Shown one piece after another: positions 9,069 to 16,800 of a stretch of 23,679 bases of DNA (positions within the stretch are counted from its first letter, which is position 1; the number at the start of each line of letters is the position of its first letter). Both the position numbers and the translations under genes were made by a program. The notes under the pieces were generated by a model. That model did not search any database. It was given only the letters and a program-made list of their open reading frames with translations, and was not told the DNA's origin. Source of the stretch: an uncultured Bacteroidota bacterium (lineage in GTDB: Bacteria; Bacteroidota; Bacteroidia; Chitinophagales; Chitinophagaceae); contig CAIVHI010000313.1 in the NCBI GenBank assembly GCA_903905685.1, forward strand, positions 1-23,679, written 5' to 3'.

Positions 9069-9674
9069 ATGGCCAATTTGACAGAAGAACACCAAATCAT
9101 ACTCGGAATAGACCCGGGTACCTTGGTAATGGGGTACGGATTGGTTGCAGCCAACAAAAATACTGTATCGTTGGTTGAAATGGGTGTTCTTCAATTGTCG
9201 AAATATGAAGACCATGCGGAGCGGCTGAAGTTGATTTTCAAAAAAATGGAGTCTTTGATTCAAATTCACCGGCCGGTAGCGGTAGCCATTGAAGCTCCGT
9301 TTTTCGGAAAGAATGTGCAGAGCATGCTCAAGTTGGGGAGGGCACAAGGGGTTGCCATTGCGGCGGCCATGATGCATGGTCTGCATGCCGAAGAGTATGC
9401 GCCCAGGAAGGTGAAACAATCGGTTACGGGTAATGGCAATGCCGACAAAGAACAGGTGTGGGAGATGGTGCGCGCCATTTTGAAGATACAGGAGGAGGAT
9501 GTGAGGTTTTTTGATGCCGCCGATGCAGTAGCGGTTGCACTCTGCCATTATTACCGGATAACGGGTATTTTTGGGTCTGGGCAGATTCAAGACAATGTCA
9601 GCCCGAAAAAGAAGGGCAAGAGCGGTGGCTGGGCCGATTTCATTGCCGGGAATCCCGACAGAGTTAAATTGTAG
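9069..9674 (+). CDS. ruvC: Crossover junction endodeoxyribonuclease RuvC
   Basis: Holliday-junction resolvase that acts with RuvAB in homologous recombination and repair. The four acidic metal-binding positions of the family are present: Asp15 in GIDPGT, Glu75 in AIEAPFF, and Asp149 and Asp152 in DAADAVAVALCH. The length of 201 residues is slightly above the usual ~170-190 because of a Lys/Gly-rich C-terminal tail. The ATG at 9069 is the only start that leaves a normal N-terminal lead into the first catalytic strand. No ruvA or ruvB gene is in the window. The identification is firm. Confidence 0.95.
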   Translation: MANLTEEHQIILGIDPGTLVMGYGLVAANKNTVSLVEMGVLQLSKYEDHAERLKLIFKKMESLIQIHRPVAVAIEAPFFGKNVQSMLKLGRAQGVAIAAAMMHGLHAEEYAPRKVKQSVTGNGNADKEQVWEMVRAILKIQEEDVRFFDAADAVAVALCHYYRITGIFGSGQIQDNVSPKKKGKSGGWADFIAGNPDRVKL

Positions 9675-9771
9675 AAAATTTTATGCGTATGTTGGGAATT
9701 CAGCTATTCCAACAGAGGTAAAGAAGTATTACATTAGCACTGATTTTACTAATTTCACCTTTTTCGACACT

Positions 9772-10503
9772 ATGTTACAGGATAAGCCAAAGTTATTGCT
9801 CGTAGAAGATGACCCAATCTTGGGGTTTGTAGTTAAGGATTTTTTGCACAAGCATGAATATGAGGTGAACCATTGCACAGATAGCGATGTTGCTTGGCAG
9901 CAGTTTATGAAACATAATTATGACCTCTGCTTGGTAGACGTAATGCTTCCAGGCAAGAAGGACGGAATGGAATTGGCAACCAATATTCGCAAGAAGAACG
10001 AAAACATCCCTATTATCCTCCTTACCGGTAAAAGCTTGGACGACGATAAGATTGCAGGGTTTGAAAGTGGCGCCGACGATTATATCACGAAGCCCTACAA
10101 TATGCAGGAGTTGCTGCACCGCATTCAGGTCTTCCTGAAAAGGAGCAAGAAGAAGGAAGGTGCTGCGGGTCCATCAAGCTTCATGATTGGCGCATTGAAG
10201 TTCGATTATGCCAACCTGATACTCGGTAACGAAACCGTTGAGTTCCAACTCACACAGCGCGAGGCCGACCTCATTAGGTATTTGTGTATGAATGCCAACC
10301 GTGTATTGAAGCGCGATGAAATCCTGATGAACGTTTGGGGCAAAGACGACTACTTCCTTGGTCGCAGTATGGACGTGTTCATTACCAAGGTGCGTAAATA
10401 CCTTAAGGCACAAACTGAAGCCAAGTTGCAGACCATTCACGGCATCGGCTTCAAATTCAATTACAACGACGGGCCCGCCGGTACAGTGTCTACCGGACAA
10501 TAG
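9772..10503 (+). CDS. OmpR/PhoB-family response regulator, RprY-like
   Basis: Two-component transcription regulator of 243 residues. The receiver domain covers residues ~5-123 with acidic pocket Asp13/Asp14, phospho-acceptor Asp56 (LVDVM), Thr85 and Lys107 (TKP). The C-terminal winged helix (~135-230) includes QLTQREADLIRYL, DDYFLGRSMDVFITKVRKYL and IHGIGFKF, which resemble Bacteroides RprY as I recall it. The ATG at 9772 begins just before the first receiver strand. The reading frame continues upstream to 9571, but those 67 residues overlap ruvC in another frame and look non-coding. No histidine kinase gene is adjacent, so the partner kinase must be elsewhere. It ends 17 bases from the convergent purN stop. 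Confidence 0.9.
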   Translation: MLQDKPKLLLVEDDPILGFVVKDFLHKHEYEVNHCTDSDVAWQQFMKHNYDLCLVDVMLPGKKDGMELATNIRKKNENIPIILLTGKSLDDDKIAGFESGADDYITKPYNMQELLHRIQVFLKRSKKKEGAAGPSSFMIGALKFDYANLILGNETVEFQLTQREADLIRYLCMNANRVLKRDEILMNVWGKDDYFLGRSMDVFITKVRKYLKAQTEAKLQTIHGIGFKFNYNDGPAGTVSTGQ

Positions 10504-10520
10504 GCGGATGATGTTTACCG

Positions 10521-11087
10521 TCAGCTTTGTTCCAGCAAGAATGCTGTTGTGCGGGGCAGGTAATAGTGCTCCAGCCTATGGATTTTTACCGCCAAAGTTT
10601 CTGGGGTATCGCCTGGGGCAATGTGGCAACGGGCCTGTAAAATGATATCTCCCTCGTCGTAATGCTCATTCACATAGTGGATGGTTATTCCCGACTCCTT
10701 ACCGCCAGATGCTATTACGGCTTCGTGAACCCGTTCTCCATACATGCCCTTGCCACCAAACGAGGGTAGCAGCGCCGGGTGAATGTTGATGATTTTACCG
10801 GGAAATGCCCTCACCAATGATTCGGGAATTTTCCAGAGGAAGCCCGCAAGCACAATCAGGCTGGGCGAAAATGAGGACAACTGTTCCAACAGAAGGGTTT
10901 CGTGCAGTGTCCTTTTGTCTATCAGCAAGTACGGAATCTCTTCGCGCCGTGCAATCTCCAATACCCCTGCCTCGGGATTATTGCAAACGATGAGTGCCAC
11001 CTTGGCATTGGCGTGATGTTTGAAATGGTTGATGATGGCCGCCGCATTGGTTCCGGCTCCGCTTGCGAAAATGACTATCGAGTGCAT
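10521..11087 (-). CDS. purN: Phosphoribosylglycinamide formyltransferase 1
   Basis: Third step of de novo purine synthesis: transfers formyl from 10-formyltetrahydrofolate to GAR. The N-terminal phosphate loop ASGAGTN spans residues 8-14. The catalytic set Asn101, His103 (INIHPALLPSF) and Asp144 (in DEGDIILQ) corresponds to Asn106, His108 and Asp144 of the E. coli enzyme. The length of 188 residues is typical for a compact bacterial PurN. The start ATG is followed immediately by the first beta strand (SIVIFASG). A matching minus-strand promoter box lies ~60 bases upstream. No other purine gene is nearby. The identification is firm. Confidence 0.95.
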   Translation of the reverse strand: MHSIVIFASGAGTNAAAIINHFKHHANAKVALIVCNNPEAGVLEIARREEIPYLLIDKRTLHETLLLEQLSSFSPSLIVLAGFLWKIPESLVRAFPGKIINIHPALLPSFGGKGMYGERVHEAVIASGGKESGITIHYVNEHYDEGDIILQARCHIAPGDTPETLAVKIHRLEHYYLPRTTAFLLEQS

Positions 11088-11145
11088 ATCGGGGGAAGTT
11101 GCAGGCAGAACGGTAATGACTCCAATTTCCGCCTTATTGACCGTG

Positions 11146-11153
11146 CAAAAGTA
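11146..11153 (-). promoter_or_regulatory. Putative -7 promoter box for purN
   Basis: On the minus strand this reads TACTTTTG, an exact match to TAnnTTTG, giving a leader of about 50 bases before the purN ATG. No convincing -33 TTG was seen at the right distance. Confidence 0.5.
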
Positions 11154-11215
11154 GAAAATATTGGATTGGTGCCCGGTATCTTAACAAAAAGGAATCCCGG
11201 AGAGCAGACCGAAAA

Positions 11216-11641
11216 TTACTTGAAATAGGCGAAGGTGGGCAGTAGGCGCACATTGGTGTCCTGGGCCGAAATCGTGATGGGGATTCCGCCCTTCACCCAA
11301 GTGTTGTAAGCCAAGTGGTAGCCGTCGGCATAAATGTAATACTGGCCGTTTTGGAGACCCGTAAATACCGAGACCGGGATGTTGTTGCTTAGGCTGCACT
11401 TTACAGAATCATCATAAACGTTGTTCCCCGGTGCATTGTTGGCAGCATACTTAATGTATACCACGCAACTGTCAACATCAAGCGTGTCGTGAATTGGAGT
11501 GACCACCAAAGTTGCCTTCCCGCCTTTCCCGCCCGATAGTTGGGTTGCGGGCTTCAGGCATCCAATCCAAGCAGACACCACTGTTGCCGCAAAAAGCAGG
11601 ATTGGCCACGGCTTACGGGAATTTGGGACGATATTGGGCAT
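11216..11641 (-). CDS. Small hypothetical lipoprotein
   Basis: I do not recognise a specific family. The 141-residue protein starts with a basic N-region and a hydrophobic stretch leading to a lipobox-like SAWIGC with the Cys at 28, so it is probably a lipoprotein. The mature part (KATLVVTPIHDTLDVDSCVVYIKYAA, then SVFTGLQNGQYYIYADGYHLAY) has the look of a compact beta-sandwich with a GLxxGxYYIYADGY turn, similar to carboxypeptidase-regulatory or prealbumin-like folds in Bacteroidota lipoproteins. It lies 23 bases downstream of the thioredoxin-fold lipoprotein on the same strand and is likely cotranscribed with it. Function unknown. Confidence 0.7.
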   Translation of the reverse strand: MPNIVPNSRKPWPILLFAATVVSAWIGCLKPATQLSGGKGGKATLVVTPIHDTLDVDSCVVYIKYAANNAPGNNVYDDSVKCSLSNNIPVSVFTGLQNGQYYIYADGYHLAYNTWVKGGIPITISAQDTNVRLLPTFAYFK

Positions 11642-11664
11642 AGGTGGACTGACGGGTTATGATA

Positions 11665-12261
11665 TTAGTGGGCCGGGGCAGTCATGTCGGGGGTATCGCC
11701 ATGGTCCCAAGACGATACGAACGACTTTTGATAGTCACCCATGGCTTGGTGGCGGCAAATGTTGTCTCCGAAGTACAGCAAGAACATTTCCATTTCCTTA
11801 ACGGGATGGTAGCCGGGTATCACCGTCGGGTTCTGGAAGTTCTCCATCATGAATACGCTCGTTGGATATCCCATTTGGCCTTTCAGGAGCTCTATGGCGA
11901 AGGTGTTGGCCTTGTTCTGCGGCTCGAAGTGGTATTCCTTACCCATGAATTGGAACGACTCATGCGATTCGGCATCGAAACGGACGCAGTAAAAATTGTT
12001 GTTCATGTATTTGATGAGGGCAGGATTGGTGAACGTTGTGGCTTCCATACGTTTGCACCAGCCGCACCAAGCGGTATACACATCTACAAACACCTTTTTG
12101 GGGTGGTCCTTCATTTTGGCTTCGGCTTCCTTGATGGATATCCATTTGATGCCACCCTCTTCGCTTTTGTGGGCGGTATTGGCATTCTGTGTTTGGGAAC
12201 ATGCCGGAAAGCATGCAGCGATTGCAATCAATACTATAGCCGAGAAAAATATGCGCTTCAT
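11665..12261 (-). CDS. Thioredoxin-fold lipoprotein with WCGWC active site
   Basis: Envelope-anchored thioredoxin-like protein of 198 residues. The signal has a lipobox at FPAC with Cys21, followed by a Ser/Thr/Asn-rich linker. The thioredoxin core starts near residue 38 (IKWISIKEAEAKM) with VFVDVYTAWCGWCKRME. The redox pair is Cys66/Cys69, and the likely cis-Pro is 133 in GYPTSVFM. The core resembles the DUF255/Thioredoxin_7 group (motif AWCGWCKxM), often used for periplasmic thiol-disulfide exchange. Whether it reduces or oxidises substrates cannot be told from sequence. The downstream small lipoprotein has a Cys in its mature part and could be a partner, which is speculation. A minus-strand promoter box lies ~70 bases upstream. 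Confidence 0.85.
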   Translation of the reverse strand: MKRIFFSAIVLIAIAACFPACSQTQNANTAHKSEEGGIKWISIKEAEAKMKDHPKKVFVDVYTAWCGWCKRMEATTFTNPALIKYMNNNFYCVRFDAESHESFQFMGKEYHFEPQNKANTFAIELLKGQMGYPTSVFMMENFQNPTVIPGYHPVKEMEMFLLYFGDNICRHQAMGDYQKSFVSSWDHGDTPDMTAPAH

Positions 12262-12316
12262 TGCTTTATGTTTTTACTTAAAGAGTCGTTTTTCAAAGTC
12301 GGATTTTTGCCCGCAT

Positions 12317-12353
12317 TGCAATATTATCAAAAATACGCTGCAATATCAAAAAT
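12317..12353. repeat. Short imperfect direct repeat upstream of the thioredoxin-fold gene
   Basis: TGCAATATTATCAAAAAT at 12317-12334 is repeated as TGCAATATCAAAAAT at 12339-12353. The copies differ by a 3-base deletion and are separated by four bases. The first copy contains the putative minus-strand -7 box, so the repeat could be a regulator site or simply slippage. Confidence 0.4.
12328..12335 (-). promoter_or_regulatory. Putative -7 promoter box for the thioredoxin-fold/lipoprotein pair
   Basis: On the minus strand this reads TATTTTTG, an exact match to TAnnTTTG, giving a leader of about 60 bases to the start codon at 12261. The region is AT-rich, so a chance match is possible. Confidence 0.4.
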
Positions 12354-12455
12354 CGGGGCCAATTCCGATTGTTTGGATGCAAATTTGGTGCCGGTTTGGC
12401 GAGGGGCTCGATAGGGGAATCATACAATCTGCGGTTGGGATAATGATTTAGGGTG

Positions 12456-12463
12456 TAGCTTTG
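12456..12463 (+). promoter_or_regulatory. Bacteroidota-type promoter for ubiX
   Basis: TAGCTTTG matches TAnnTTTG exactly, with TTG at 12435-12437 and an 18-base spacer. The predicted transcript start near 12470 falls just before the chosen ATG. This argues against the in-frame TTG at 12461, which overlaps the box. Confidence 0.6.
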
Positions 12464-12484
12464 TACATAATGGAAAATCCGGGT

Positions 12485-13039
12485 ATGAAAATTGCGGTTG
12501 GTGTTACGGGTGCGAGCGGTGCCATTTATTCGAAGCTGCTGATAGAGCGGTTGTTGCAAGCCAAACGAGCTGTCTCGGAGGTGTCGGTGGTCTGGAGCGA
12601 CAATGCCCGCACTGTTTGGCAGCACGAGCTCGGCAATACCGATTATGAGGGGTTTGCCGTGAGGGTTTGGGACAAGTCCGACTTTTTCGCGCCGTTTGCG
12701 TCAGGAAGTTCGGGCTATGCCGCCTTGGTGGTGTGCCCGTGCAGTATGGGCACCTTGGGGCGCATAGCCAACGGCATCAGCAGCGACCTCATAACCCGTG
12801 CTGCCGACGTTATGTTGAAGGAACGCCGTAAGTTGGTGTGTGTGGTGAGGGAGACCCCCTACAACCTCATCCATCTGCGCAATATGACGGCGGTAACCGA
12901 GGCGGGTGGCATAATTTGCCCTGCCACACCCTCCTTCTACAGCAAGCCCGACACCGTCGAGGCGGCCGCAGATACCGTTGTGCAGCGGGTGGTACAGTTG
13001 TTGGGTTTGGGTCATGATGGCTATCGTTGGGGAGAATAG
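12485..13039 (+). CDS. ubiX: Flavin prenyltransferase UbiX
   Basis: Attaches a dimethylallyl group to reduced FMN to make the prenyl-FMN cofactor of UbiD-type decarboxylases. The N-terminal flavin-binding motif VTGASGAIY comes right after the start, and the second half contains CSMGTLGRIANGISSDLITRAADV and RRKLVCVVRETPYNLIHLRNM, both diagnostic of UbiX. The start at 12485 gives 184 residues and MKIAVGVTGASG, as in the family. ATG at 12470 (MENPGMK) is an alternative, close to the predicted transcript start. No ubiD homologue is in the window. mazG follows 49 bases later on the same strand. Confidence 0.92.
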   Translation: MKIAVGVTGASGAIYSKLLIERLLQAKRAVSEVSVVWSDNARTVWQHELGNTDYEGFAVRVWDKSDFFAPFASGSSGYAALVVCPCSMGTLGRIANGISSDLITRAADVMLKERRKLVCVVRETPYNLIHLRNMTAVTEAGGIICPATPSFYSKPDTVEAAADTVVQRVVQLLGLGHDGYRWGE

Positions 13040-13056
13040 GCAAGGATGTAATTAAC

Positions 13057-13064
13057 TAAGTTTA
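13057..13064 (+). promoter_or_regulatory. Possible weak promoter box before mazG
   Basis: TAAGTTTA matches TAnnTTTG at all but the last position and lies 24 bases before the mazG ATG. The ubiX-mazG gap is only 49 bases, so readthrough from ubiX is an equally good explanation. Confidence 0.22.
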
Positions 13065-13088
13065 CTAAAAGCAAACAGCTAGCTAAAA

Positions 13089-13868
13089 ATGGAATATTCT
13101 AAATCCTTCTCCCGCCTCATTGCCATTATGGACGAATTGCGGGAGCGTTGCCCATGGGACCAAAAACAGACCATTCATACCCTCAGTCCGCAGACCTTGG
13201 AGGAGATATACGAATTGACCGACGCTATCTCTCGCGACGATTGGCAGGGGGTGAAAGAGGAACTTGGGGACCTTTTACTCCATATCGTGTTCTACGCCAA
13301 AATCGGCACTGAGCAAGGCAAGTTTGAAATGGGCGATGTCATAGCGGGTGTCTGCAATAAATTGGTGAACCGGCACCCGCACATTTACGGTGCGGTTAAA
13401 GCGGAGGACGATGATGCCGTTCGTCGAAATTGGGAGCGTATCAAGCAGGCCGAGGGAAAGAAATCCATCCTGTCGGGCGTGCCTGCCTCCATGCCTGCAC
13501 TCATCAAGGCATTGCGGCTGCAAGAAAAGACCAAGAAAGTGGGTTTTGAATGGGACCATGTGGACCAAGTGAAAGCCAAAGTGGATGAGGAATTGGGGGA
13601 ACTGCAAGCAGCCATAGCCGATGGTGACGCGGCTGAGATTGAAAATGAGTTTGGCGATGTGCTTTTTGCCCTGATAAATTATGCGAGATTCATCAAGGTG
13701 GATCCCGAACGGGCGCTGGAGCGTACCAACCAAAAGTTCATCCGCCGGTTTCAAGCCATAGAGACAATGGCGGCCGAGGTGGGGAAAAACGTTCACGACA
13801 TGACCCTTCAGGAGATGGACGCTATGTGGAATCGCGTAAAAGCTGCCGAGAAAAACGATGTTTCGTAA
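13089..13868 (+). CDS. mazG: Nucleoside triphosphate pyrophosphohydrolase MazG
   Basis: Hydrolyses NTPs and dNTPs to the monophosphate plus pyrophosphate. In bacteria it serves nucleotide-pool cleaning and, in E. coli, ppGpp control. The 259-residue protein has the classic two-domain arrangement. The first MazG domain has RCPWDQKQTIHTLSPQTLEEIYEL and EELGDLLLHIVFYAKI. The linker carries NRHPHIYG and RNWERIKQAE. The second domain has VDEELGELQAA and ENEFGDVLFALINYARF. Metal-binding EExxE/ExxD patterns are intact in both. The stop codon overlaps the start of the following histidine kinase gene by 11 bases, implying translational coupling. The identification is firm. Confidence 0.95.
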   Translation: MEYSKSFSRLIAIMDELRERCPWDQKQTIHTLSPQTLEEIYELTDAISRDDWQGVKEELGDLLLHIVFYAKIGTEQGKFEMGDVIAGVCNKLVNRHPHIYGAVKAEDDDAVRRNWERIKQAEGKKSILSGVPASMPALIKALRLQEKTKKVGFEWDHVDQVKAKVDEELGELQAAIADGDAAEIENEFGDVLFALINYARFIKVDPERALERTNQKFIRRFQAIETMAAEVGKNVHDMTLQEMDAMWNRVKAAEKNDVS

Positions 13869-16800
13869 GTACCCATATTGGGGGTGGCTTTTGGTGAGCC
13901 TCTTGTTTTGGGGTGCAGATGCGGCCTATTTCCATAGTCACCGACAAGACCTGCTACCCGAGCAGATGGCTCGCACCGTTAATGAGGATTTCCGCAGCCG
14001 GGAGTCTGAATATCGGCGTTTTACCGAGAAGTCCGAATTGCTTGGCCGCCTGTTTGCCGATTCATTGACGGAGCAGGAGTCGGAATATTTGAATAATCTT
14101 CCCTTCTATGTGTATGCCTACAACCGCGACACATTGATGTATTGGAATACCAACAAAGTAATAGGCACCTACAGCGATACTTCAGTAAACCGCTTTACCG
14201 TGGTCCATAATGAAAAAGGGGTCTTCATCCAGACCTGTTCCTTATTCGCAGGGGCACAGTCAGGGTTCAAGTTGGTGTTCTTATTCCCGTTGCTCATTAC
14301 CTATCCGCTGGAGAATGAATATTTGAAGTCTCATTTTGCTGCGTCAGACTATGTGCCGGCCAAGACCAAGATTTTGTGGGATACCCTTCAGCAGGGCACA
14401 TTTGCCATAAGGCAACAGTCGGGTAAGGCCATTTGCAACCTGAAGTTCAATGCGGCCGAGATGGAGTCTTGGGAGCCCGACAGGCTGTTTGCCCTACTGC
14501 TGGCTGCAGCACTGCTCACGGGCGTTTTTTGGATACAGTTGATCGTGGTGCGGCTTACCGCTTTCAGCAAATTCAGGGTAGGTCTTCCTGCCACAATGGC
14601 CATAGTAATACTCATCAGGCTGTTGCTCAACCACTTCGGATTGCCATTTAATCTCGATGCCTTGGCCTTTTTTTCGCCCAAGCTGTTCAATGCCGGGATT
14701 TACGGCTCCTCACTCGGCGATTTGTTCATCAATATCCTGTTGATATTGTGGGTTATCATTTTTTTTACGAGGCATACGCCTTATAAGTCGTTTTTTGAAG
14801 GCGATAAACGCCCGGGAACGAAAATGCGCTACCTGCTCTCCATCGGCATGGCAGTGCTGCCTGCGCTCATGGCATTTCGGTTCAGCGATGTGGTGCGCAG
14901 CCTTGTCATGCATTCAGGTATCTCGTTCGATGTAAGTCATTTTTACGCCATAGATGTCAATTCCATTTTGGGTCTCTTGGCCATTGGCTCCATGACCGGC
15001 TTGGTGTGTATGGTCATTTATTTGGTGAATGTACAACTCAACGAGCTGCTGGGTAGAAAGGCAAGGAAGTACATCCTTATGGTGTTGGTCATCTGCATCA
15101 TCAGGTTGTTGAACGGCAATATTGGCGATATTTACCTCTGGTTGTTGGCGGCTTGGATACTCGTATTCGCGTTTTTATTGGACGTCAGGAATTTCACGTT
15201 GGTGTCAGACCTTTTTGAACCGCATATGATTTTTTGGGCGGTCTTCATCTGTGGTTTTTGTACCGGTGTGATTGGGTACTTCAATCAGCTAAAGGAGCGG
15301 GCAGACCGGTGTACGTTTGTGGAGCAGCGGCTGTCGCCGCACCGCGATACGCTCATGGAGAACTACTTCGACCGGATGGCACCCGTTATGATGAAGGATA
15401 AAATCGTCCGGTCCTTCTTCGACGATCCGGGGCCCGGCACTCGGAAGTTGCTTAATCAGCGTTTGGAGACCCAATACCTTACGGGTGCCCTGAACGGGTA
15501 TCAATCCAGAATATATGTATTCAATGAAGTGGGCGAGCCCATGTTCAACAAGGATACCACCAATTTCAGCTTCCTCACCAACGAAAAAAACGAATCGGTC
15601 GCAACGGGTTCCGACAACCTGTTTTACAAAGAGTCCATTTTAGATCGGCACTATTACCTCGCAAGCCTGCCCGTATATGACGACTCGGAGTTGCATTGCA
15701 TTGGTTACTTGTTTATTGACTTGGATTTGAAGAAACGCATCACGGAGACCGTGTACCCCGAGCTGCTCCAACCGCCCGGCAATATGGCGGGGCCGGCCGA
15801 TAATGAATACGCTTACGCCATCTACATCAACGATAAGTTGGTGACCCAAACCAACGATTATCCGTTCACCCTTACGCTCAAAAACGACACCCTTAAAAAT
15901 GGCCGGTATGCCTACTACGAAAACGGCAGGATATCGGAGCTGCACTACAAGATTGCAGACAAACGTACGGCCGTAGTGGTGCATTATCACAGCGAGTGGT
16001 TGGAGTCTATCACGCTTTTTTCCTATTTGTTTGGCATTCAGGTACTGTTGGCTATTGTGATTTTGGTGTACCGGTTGTTTTTTTCCTACTTCACAGGCAC
16101 CATTTTCAAAGTAAGGTTCCTCAATTTGCGTCGAAGGGTGCACTTCTCGATGCTTGCCGTAATCTTCGTGTCGTTCATCATCATAGGGTCGGTCACCATC
16201 CTGTTCTTTACCGTTGCCTACAAGTCGTCCAATTCCAAGAAGCTGCAATCTGCCATGCAGGTGGTGAAGCAGTCGGTACAGGAGTATTTGAAGCCCGAGA
16301 ACGCGTTTGCCACAGATTTCATTTTCGATTCCGTGAGCCGGTCCACCCGATTCAAGTATTTCATCACCAATATCGCGAACAGCCAAAAAATCGACATCAA
16401 CATTTTTGATGACCACGGCACCCTTTTTTCTTCTTCCCAAGATGAGATTTACGAGAAGGGGTTGATATCGAGAAAGATACGTCCGGATGCGTTTTTTAAG
16501 TTGAACAACATGGGCAAGTCGCTGGTGATTCAGGAGGAGCGTGTGGCCGGGTTGTCCTATCTGTCGGCCTACCAGCCGCTGCGCAATGAGGAAGGGGTTA
16601 CGCTGGGTTATTTGGGTGTGCCGTTCTTCTCAAGCGAGCGCGATTTGAATTTCCAGATTTCCAACATCGTGGTTACCCTCATCAACCTTTATGCCTTCAT
16701 ATTCTTGGTGTCGGGCATCATTACCGTGGTCATCACCCGGTGGATTGTGCGCACGTTCAACATCATCACCCGCCAATTCGAGTTGTTGAATTTGGAGCAA

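Noticed and set aside
9571..9771. 67-residue N-terminal extension of the response regulator frame
   Set aside because: It overlaps the 3' end of ruvC in another frame and has no receiver-domain similarity. The receiver starts right after the ATG at 9772.
15640..16440. Antisense reading frame of 266 codons inside the histidine kinase
   Set aside because: It lies wholly within a coding frame with clear sensor and membrane segments. It has no recognisable domain or start context.
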